A DNA stretch of 64,000 bases from Hamadaea sp. (GTDB lineage Bacteria; Actinomycetota; Actinomycetes; Mycobacteriales; Micromonosporaceae): contig NZ_JABFVK010000054.1 of NCBI RefSeq assembly GCF_013362815.1, positions 1 through 64,000 on the forward strand, in the 5' to 3' direction. Below the pieces are notes generated by a model. The model was not told the origin of the DNA. It saw only the letters and a list, made by a program, of their open reading frames with translations, and did no database searches. Of this stretch, positions 58,693-64,000 are shown one piece after another. Position numbers and translations under genes: made by a program. How positions within the stretch are numbered: the stretch's first letter is position 1; every line of letters begins with the position of its first letter.

Positions 58693-59204
58693 TCCATGTG
58701 CGGAGCCCGGTGTTGCGCGATGGCCTGACGCCGGGCGAGCCGGTGTTCACGCCGGATGATCGCCTCCTGGAAACGACGCCGGTCGGTGTCGCTCTCGGGC
58801 AGGACGGGCGGCACGGAACGGGGCTTGCCGTCGCCGTCGACCCCTACGAAGACCAGGTACGCCGTCGCGACGCGTTCCGGCGTCCGCCCGGCCTCGTTCC
58901 AGCGTTCGGCGAGGACCGTCACACCGATCTCCAACGACGTGGTGCCCGTCCAGTTGACCTGCGCCTTCGCATGGATGAGATCGCCCACGCGGACCGGGAC
59001 CAGCAGCTCGATCTCGTCGATGGCGACGGTGACCGCGTTGAACCCGCAATGGCGGGCGGCGGCCGCCCCGGCGGCATCGTCGACGAACTTCATGATGACG
59101 CCACCGTGGACGGTGCCGTAGAGGTTCACGTCGAGGGCGGTCATGATGCGGCTCAGCGTGATCTGGGAGTACGCGGTCGGCCGGCCGGAGGCGATGTCGT
59201 TCAC
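58689..59204 (-). CDS. Hotdog-fold acyl-CoA thioesterase
   Basis: A 171-residue cytosolic enzyme: [30 protein letters not shown] (catalytic Asn/Asp block), [48 protein letters not shown]. The YciA/BFIT-type thioesterase splits acyl-CoA; chain length unknown. The start lies seven bases after TAGCCT. Divergent from a membrane protein. Confidence 0.9.
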   Translation of the reverse strand: MNDIASGRPTAYSQITLSRIMTALDVNLYGTVHGGVIMKFVDDAAGAAAARHCGFNAVTVAIDEIELLVPVRVGDLIHAKAQVNWTGTTSLEIGVTVLAERWNEAGRTPERVATAYLVFVGVDGDGKPRSVPPVLPESDTDRRRFQEAIIRREHRLARRQAIAQHRAPHMD

Positions 59205-59226
59205 GCTGCTCAGGCTAGAGCCTGAG
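59205..59226 (-). promoter_or_regulatory. Thioesterase leaderless -10 in a palindrome
   Basis: TAGCCT on the minus strand (59217-59212), seven bases to GTG; overlaps CTCAGGCT-AG-AGCCTGAG (59209-59226). Confidence 0.5.
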
Positions 59227-59259
59227 GAATCGCTGGGTTGCGGGGCGGCCGGAAATCTA

Positions 59260-59272
59260 TAGGGTGCCTCAC
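59260..59272 (+). promoter_or_regulatory. Leaderless -10 of the 59273 gene
   Basis: TAGGGT at 59260-59265, seven bases to ATG 59273. Confidence 0.6.
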
Positions 59273-59878
59273 ATGCGTCATTTATGGAGTCTGATTGCCG
59301 GAGTAGTCATCGCTCCGCTCGTGTGGGCGGTCGTGGCCTTCGGCCAGACGGTCATGGGCGAGGTTTACACAGCGGGTGCGCCCACGGGTTACTCGTCGAA
59401 GGTGCTGCTCGGGGCAGGTCTTCTGGTGGGTGCGGGTCTCATCGCCGGCCTCATCGCGTCACTCCGGGTCTCCCCGGTGGGGCCCCTGCTCGTCGCCCTG
59501 CTGTACCTGGGCAGCTCCGCGCTGCTGATCTTTGCGCCGAAGACCGGCGCGGACGTCTTCGACCGGGTCCAGAAGGACGTCCTCGGTCACGACGTCATGA
59601 CGATCACTCCGCTGAAGTCGGGCGTCATCCCCGTGCTCGGCGGCGTACTGCTGATCGCCGTGTTCAGCGCCAGCCGTTGGCGTGTGTGGCCGGGCACCGT
59701 GGCGGCCGACTCGGCCACCACCACGACTTCGATCGACTGGACTGCGACTCCGGTTCCGGCGGCCTCGGAATCCACCACCACGACCGAGCCGACGACCTCG
59801 TTCACCCCCGTGAGCCCGGCTGGTACTGGGACGGAGACTTCCTCTTCCTCGCCCTGGGGGCCGACGCCTGGGCGCTGA
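59273..59878 (+). CDS. Membrane protein with Ser/Thr-rich tail
   Basis: A 201-residue protein with four predicted helices (about 7-25, 43-63, 66-86 and 112-132), then a tail of about 60 residues rich in Thr, Ser and Pro (TTTTSIDWTATPVPAASESTTTTEPTT...). The tail is probably disordered and could be a cell-wall or glycosylation region. No family recognised. The ATG at 59273 fits the -10; the first in-frame start at 59264 lies inside it. Confidence 0.72.
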   Translation: MRHLWSLIAGVVIAPLVWAVVAFGQTVMGEVYTAGAPTGYSSKVLLGAGLLVGAGLIAGLIASLRVSPVGPLLVALLYLGSSALLIFAPKTGADVFDRVQKDVLGHDVMTITPLKSGVIPVLGGVLLIAVFSASRWRVWPGTVAADSATTTTSIDWTATPVPAASESTTTTEPTTSFTPVSPAGTGTETSSSSPWGPTPGR

Positions 59879-59894
59879 GCGCTCGCTCTGCGCT

Positions 59895-59954
59895 TCCGGG
59901 TCGCTGGCTTTCCGCTTCGCGGTCGCCTCCGGGTCGCTGGCTTTCCGCTTCGCG
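59895..59954. repeat. 27-bp direct repeat
   Basis: Exact 27-mer at 59895-59921 and 59928-59954, period 33, starting TCCGGGTCGCTGG. Non-coding, between convergent genes. Confidence 0.85.
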
Positions 59955-60012
59955 TTATCCGGGATAACGCGGTCTTGATTTCGTTTGAGGCCGCGTTATC
60001 CCGGATAACGCG
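59951..60012. repeat. Family C palindromes, copies 2 and 3 as an inverted pair
   Basis: Copies at 59952-59970 (central G) and 59993-60011 (central C). Together the 22-base arms 59951-59972 and 59991-60012 are exact inverted repeats with an 18-base loop; each arm is itself a palindrome. Confidence 0.88.
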
Positions 60013-60051
60013 CCGCCTGAGGCAGCGCCCGCGCCGCCTGAGGCAGCGCCC
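60010..60051. repeat. 21-bp tandem repeat
   Basis: Two exact units (60010-60030 and 60031-60051), starting GCGCCGCCTGAGGC. Confidence 0.85.
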
Positions 60052-60072
60052 TGCTGCCGAAGACGGGCGAAG

Positions 60073-61113
60073 TCACGCCCCGAAGTCGTCGATCTCGGCG
60101 GCGAGGTGGGGCCGCCGCCCGGCGAGCAGCAGCGTGCCGACCATCCCGACAACCGCGTACGCAGCCAGCACCAGCAGTGGCGCGAGCAGCTTCGAGTTGC
60201 CGAAGTACACGACGGAGCGAAACGCCGAGAGTCCGGCTCCCGGGGGCAGCCAGGGGCCGATGGCCCGCCAGAAGCCCGGCAGCAGCGGCCAGGCGTACGC
60301 ACCGCCGGCGCTCGGGTTGCCGAGGATCACGAACAGCAGCACCGCCAGTCCGATGCCGACGATGCCGGACACGACCTGCAACGCCATGGTCGCCGCGCCC
60401 ACGCCGAAGACGAGCAGCGCGCCGATGGCGGCCAGTCCGACGTAGTGGTGCGGCATACCGCCGACGATGGCGTAGCTGATCCACGCGCCGACGATGCCCG
60501 ACACGACGGCGTACGCTGCGAGCGCGCCGAGCCGGACGACCGCGCGTTGCCGGGTCGCAGGCCGTGCGCCGAGGCTGACGCTGAGCGCGGAGGCGACGAG
60601 GTAGCCGCCGACGGTCCAGCCGACCACGAGATAGAACCCCGACAGCCCCCGGGGATCGCCGCTGGGCAGGGGTTTCACGTCGGTGACGGTGAACTTCCGG
60701 CCGGTCTGCCCGGAGATCTGCTGGAAGATCTCCTCCAACGTGGTGGTGACGGCGACGCCAGCCGCCGAGGCGACGATCAGCTCATCTTTCTCCGGACCGA
60801 CCACATAGGCCCCGTACGCGTCCTGGTCGTCGATCTCCTGCACGGCCGCCGCCCGGTCCGCCACCACGGTCGCCTTGAGCGGGTCGCCGGGCAGGCCGTT
60901 GAGCTGCTGTGCGACCTGCTCGTTCGTGGTGGTCACGGCGACTTCGTGCGGCTTCGGCTCGTGGAACGCGGCCAGGTAGCTCGCGATGAAACCGGCCTGC
61001 AGCAGGAGGACTCCGATGACCAGCGCCACCGATCGGGTCGACACGCCGCGGTCGGCCAGCCAGCGTACCCAGCGCCAACGTGGCCACGACTCGCGTTCAT
61101 GCCGTCCCGTCAC
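60073..61113 (-). CDS. Membrane permease-like protein (ABC-2/YhgE type)
   Basis: A 346-residue protein: one N-terminal helix (about 27-47), an extracytoplasmic domain (about 50-160, HEVAVTTTNEQVAQQLNGLPGDPLKATVVADRAAAVQEI...), then five to six helices at the C-terminus. This is the layout of YhgE/Pip and ABC-2-type permeases (DUF3533-like). No ATPase is adjacent, so transport is not proven. GTG start seven bases after TACGCT. Confidence 0.75.
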   Translation of the reverse strand: MTGRHERESWPRWRWVRWLADRGVSTRSVALVIGVLLLQAGFIASYLAAFHEPKPHEVAVTTTNEQVAQQLNGLPGDPLKATVVADRAAAVQEIDDQDAYGAYVVGPEKDELIVASAAGVAVTTTLEEIFQQISGQTGRKFTVTDVKPLPSGDPRGLSGFYLVVGWTVGGYLVASALSVSLGARPATRQRAVVRLGALAAYAVVSGIVGAWISYAIVGGMPHHYVGLAAIGALLVFGVGAATMALQVVSGIVGIGLAVLLFVILGNPSAGGAYAWPLLPGFWRAIGPWLPPGAGLSAFRSVVYFGNSKLLAPLLVLAAYAVVGMVGTLLLAGRRPHLAAEIDDFGA

Positions 61114-61126
61114 GGCTTCGAGCGTA
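61114..61126 (-). promoter_or_regulatory. Leaderless -10 of the permease-like gene
   Basis: TACGCT on the minus strand (61126-61121), seven bases to GTG. Confidence 0.45.
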
Positions 61127-61147
61127 CTGTCCTAAATGCCGGAATAG

Positions 61148-61804
61148 TTAGGAACGGCGCAGCACGACGCCGAACTCGTTTCCCTCGGGATCGGCGTAGA
61201 CACCTGGGCTGACCTGCGTGGCTCCCGCCGCCTCCAGCTCCGCGAACGACGGAACGGAGATCTCCCAGCGCACCCGACTGGGCACCGTCTTCGATTCCGG
61301 AACGGGATTGAAGTCCAACGTCAGAATCGGCATGTCCGGCACCTGCTCCACTGTGTACCCGAAGTCCGTCTGCTTGGCCGGGGCGCCGTACAGCCCCGCC
61401 CACCATGAGCCGGCCTTCGCAGGGTCGGCGCAATCCACGACGAGCCCGTGCAGCCGATCCTCCGGCAGCTCCTCACGAAGGAAGGCGCAGAACTCGTTGC
61501 CTTCGGGGTCGGCCATGACCGTCCACGTCCGGCCGTCGCCCTTCGGCAGCACGACCGTCGCGCCCAGCACCTCCAACCCGGCGATGCTCAGGGCATACAC
61601 GTCGAGGTGGACACGGTTCTTCACCGTCTTCGGCTCCGGCGTACGCGTCAGCCAGATCGTGTGCCGCGGAGTGGGTCCGAAGACGCCTCCGGAGTCGGCG
61701 TCGTACGCCTTCCAGGTGCGGCCGAGCACGTCACCCCAGAACGCCCCGATCCGTTCGGGATCCCGGCATTCCATGGTGACCTTCTTGAAGCGGGCGATCG
61801 CCAT
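61148..61804 (-). CDS. VOC family protein with two glyoxalase-like domains
   Basis: A 218-residue protein with tandem VOC half-domains: first about 5-110 (ECRDPERIGAFWGDVLGRTWK...MADPEGNEFCAFL), second about 115-218 (VVDCADPAKAGSWWAGLYGAP...YADPEGNEFGVVL). Both end in DPEGNEF, the metal-site motif. The substrate is unknown; such proteins bind or modify small molecules. Leaderless ATG. Possibly in the same unit as the TetR gene upstream. Confidence 0.88.
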   Translation of the reverse strand: MAIARFKKVTMECRDPERIGAFWGDVLGRTWKAYDADSGGVFGPTPRHTIWLTRTPEPKTVKNRVHLDVYALSIAGLEVLGATVVLPKGDGRTWTVMADPEGNEFCAFLREELPEDRLHGLVVDCADPAKAGSWWAGLYGAPAKQTDFGYTVEQVPDMPILTLDFNPVPESKTVPSRVRWEISVPSFAELEAAGATQVSPGVYADPEGNEFGVVLRRS

Positions 61805-61816
61805 GCGAACACCCTA
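61805..61816 (-). promoter_or_regulatory. Leaderless -10 of the two-domain VOC gene
   Basis: TAGGGT on the minus strand (61816-61811), six bases to ATG; lies at the 3' end of the TetR gene. Confidence 0.6.
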
Positions 61817-62593
61817 TGTGTCAGAACGCCGTTCGATGAGGTCGGCCAGCCCGGCGAGGACCCGGCGCAAGCCGAAGGCGTACGCGTGCTCGGGGTCGTA
61901 GGCGCTGCCGTGGGCCGCCCCGGCCGCAGCACCGACCCGGGACGCCACCGGGAACCGCTCGGCGTCGAACATCTTCGCCAGCAACGGCTGGTTGGCCGCC
62001 CACCACTGCTCGTCGTTCAGCGCCGACTCCTGCTGCGCCGTGCGTACATCGGCGGCGGCACGCGCGCAGGTCTGCACGAAGCCGAGCACGAAGGTCAGCG
62101 CCGCGTCGAGGTCGACGTCGTCCAGCCCGACCCCGTCGAGGGCCTGCAATTCGTAGTCGTACTTCGCGATCGCGCCCGGGCCGAGCGTCGGCCGGTTCGT
62201 GGACACCGCCGCCAGCCAGGGATGCCGCTCGAACAACGCCCGGTTGTCGTCGGCCACCGCCGTCACCCGGTCCCGCCAGTCCGGACCGGCCGGCTCGCGG
62301 CGCGGCATGCGTGCGTACACGGTGTCGAGCATCAAGTCGATCAGCTCGGCCTTGCCGGGCACATAGGTGTAGAGCGACATCGGCGCCACGTCGAGCGCTT
62401 GCGCGACGCGGCGCATCGAGACCACGCCGAGCCCTTCCGCATCGGCCAGCGCGAGGGCCGCGTCGACGATCTTGTCGACGCTCTGCGCGGGTCGCGGGCC
62501 TCGCTGCCCGATCGCGGGTTCGCGGGCCTCTCGCCACAACAACGTGAGAGTACGCACAGGGTCGCCTGCGCTGCTGCGATCGGTTGCCGCCAC
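61814..62593 (-). CDS. TetR family transcriptional regulator
   Basis: A 259-residue protein. The HTH part (about 32-80: KIVDAALALADAEGLGVVSMRRVAQALDVAPMSLYTYVPGKAELIDLMLD) is followed by a ligand domain with a TetR_C-type helix bundle. The start is a GTG with AGAGGA upstream; a later GTG is possible. It is divergent from a small VOC gene over 69 bases that contain a clear dyad, so it probably represses itself and that gene. Confidence 0.92.
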   Translation of the reverse strand: MAATDRSSAGDPVRTLTLLWREAREPAIGQRGPRPAQSVDKIVDAALALADAEGLGVVSMRRVAQALDVAPMSLYTYVPGKAELIDLMLDTVYARMPRREPAGPDWRDRVTAVADDNRALFERHPWLAAVSTNRPTLGPGAIAKYDYELQALDGVGLDDVDLDAALTFVLGFVQTCARAAADVRTAQQESALNDEQWWAANQPLLAKMFDAERFPVASRVGAAAGAAHGSAYDPEHAYAFGLRRVLAGLADLIERRSDT

Positions 62594-62626
62594 GGGGAAT
62601 ATCCTCTCACCCACAATTGTCGTACG

Positions 62627-62648
62627 CTGTACAACGTACGCCGTACAG
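62627..62648. promoter_or_regulatory. TetR operator dyad
   Basis: CTGTAC, then AA, CGTACG, CC, GTACAG; symmetrical about the central CGTACG. It lies just before the ribosome-binding site AAGGAG of the small VOC gene. Confidence 0.7.
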
Positions 62649-62662
62649 ATAAGGAGCCCCTC

Positions 62663-63037
62663 ATGCGAGTAACCGCCGCAGCCATCTCCCTGAACGTCGC
62701 CGACGCCGCGACCTCGGCCAAGTTCGCCCAGGACCACTTCGGGTTCACCGAGGACATGGCGGCCGACGGCTTCGTCTCGCTGTCTCGCCCCGACACCGGG
62801 TTCAACCTGATCTTCCTGCGCACCGGTCTGGAGACTTTCCAGCCGCAGAGCATGAAGGGCGACGTCCACGGGGTGCTCGTGGCGCTCGTCGTGGACGACA
62901 TCGACGCCGAGTACGCACGCCTGCAGGCCGAGGGCGTCGACATCGTGACCCCGCTGCAGACCGAGCCGTGGGGCGAGCGCTTCTTCCAGGTCGCCGACCC
63001 GAACGGAGTGATCATCCAGCTCGTCCAGTGGGCCTAG
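62663..63037 (+). CDS. VOC family protein
   Basis: A 124-residue single VOC domain of the glyoxalase/bleomycin-resistance family: ISLNVADAATSAKFAQDHFGF, NLIFLRTG, VALVVDDIDAEYARLQAEGVDIVTPLQTEPWGERFFQVADPNGVIIQLVQW. The wording is like enzymes that bind small aromatic or antibiotic ligands; the substrate is unknown. AAGGAG six bases before the ATG. Likely induced when the divergent TetR releases the dyad. Confidence 0.9.
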   Translation: MRVTAAAISLNVADAATSAKFAQDHFGFTEDMAADGFVSLSRPDTGFNLIFLRTGLETFQPQSMKGDVHGVLVALVVDDIDAEYARLQAEGVDIVTPLQTEPWGERFFQVADPNGVIIQLVQWA

Positions 63038-63045
63038 CGTTAGTT

Positions 63046-63058
63046 CCGAAAATTTCGG
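63046..63058. promoter_or_regulatory. CGAAANTTTCG palindrome
   Basis: CCGAAA-A-TTTCGG, nine bases after the VOC stop and about 250 before the xylanase start. Shape of sugar-repressor (LacI-type, e.g. BxlR) sites in actinomycetes. Confidence 0.5.
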
Positions 63059-63066
63059 GATTCGGT

Positions 63067-63101
63067 GGCCGCCGTGGCGCTACGACATCACGGCGGCCCC
63101 C
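63067..63101 (+). terminator. Hairpin after the VOC gene
   Basis: Ten-base stem GGCCGCCGTG / CACGGCGGCC, loop 12, followed by CCCCTT; weak U-run. Confidence 0.5.
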
Positions 63102-63106
63102 CTTGA

Positions 63107-64000
<894 letters not shown>

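Overview
The window is a piece of a high-GC Gram-positive (actinobacterial) chromosome. The evidence is the very GC-rich sequence, many GTG and some TTG starts, mycothiol enzymes (mca and DinB/maleylpyruvate-isomerase-type proteins) and many leaderless promoters of the form TANNNT-N6-8-start codon. Gene order matches the core of Mycobacterium tuberculosis in two blocks: mazG - lipoprotein - eno - ftsB/divIC - DUF501 - ppx at the left, and thiolase - SGNH hydrolase - cbs - metB - greA - DUF4307 - mca - small membrane protein - yyaL across the middle. The family Micromonosporaceae is my guess from overall style (frequent GTACGC, the MoxR/DUF58 operon, the gene complement). It is not proven.

Layout. 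1-9.5 kb: mazG and a SurA-like lipoprotein (minus), a membrane protein, a DUF885 hydrolase, a lipoprotein (minus), then eno, ftsB-like, DUF501, an ArgA-type acetyltransferase and ppx. 9.5-20.3 kb: an MFS exporter, a dienelactone hydrolase, a six-gene overlapping operon (family 5 uracil-DNA glycosylase, DUF4129, membrane protein, MoxR ATPase, DUF58, membrane protein), a type II NADH dehydrogenase, a large membrane protein and tRNA-Leu(UAA). 20.3-32 kb: thiolase, two tandem SGNH hydrolases, DUF1232, cbs, a MarR regulator with its likely divergent target, msrA, metB and an amidase. 31.5-39.7 kb: a cell-surface sugar region (methyltransferase, polytopic membrane protein, nucleotide-sugar dehydrogenase, GT2 glycosyltransferase, epimerase, Tat-exported protein) interrupted by threonine ammonia-lyase. 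39.8-42.1 kb: greA, DUF4307, mca and partner. 42.2-52.7 kb: an accessory stretch with a GGDEF/EAL protein, a PEP-mutase/AhpD pair facing a MocR regulator, an XRE regulator with a membrane partner, an oxidoreductase remnant, an ECF42-type sigma/DGPF/DHFR-like operon and an ATPase with a nuclease-like C-terminus. 53-64 kb: yyaL, a degenerate asparagine-synthetase-like protein, purK-purE, a thioesterase, a permease-like protein, two VOC proteins around a TetR regulator, and a GH11 xylanase cut by the window end.

The most unusual material is non-coding. Three families of near-perfect intergenic inverted repeats (four, two and three copies) recur across the window. Several very regular operator-like palindromes sit at regulator genes: a 39-bp nested dyad at an XRE gene, a 31-bp palindrome upstream of an ATPase gene, ATTGG/CCAAT repeats at a MocR gene, and TetR and MarR sites. 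A hairpin after metB covers the ribosome-binding site of the next gene. The most unusual protein is the one at 55021-56907. It keeps the frame of asparagine synthetase B but has lost both the glutaminase cysteine and the ATP-binding loop, and carries an extra C-terminal domain.

No CRISPR array, transposase, integrase, phage gene or secondary-metabolite cluster was seen. No gap between genes exceeds 300 bases. All starts, families and regulatory sites were judged by reading only; no search or folding was run.
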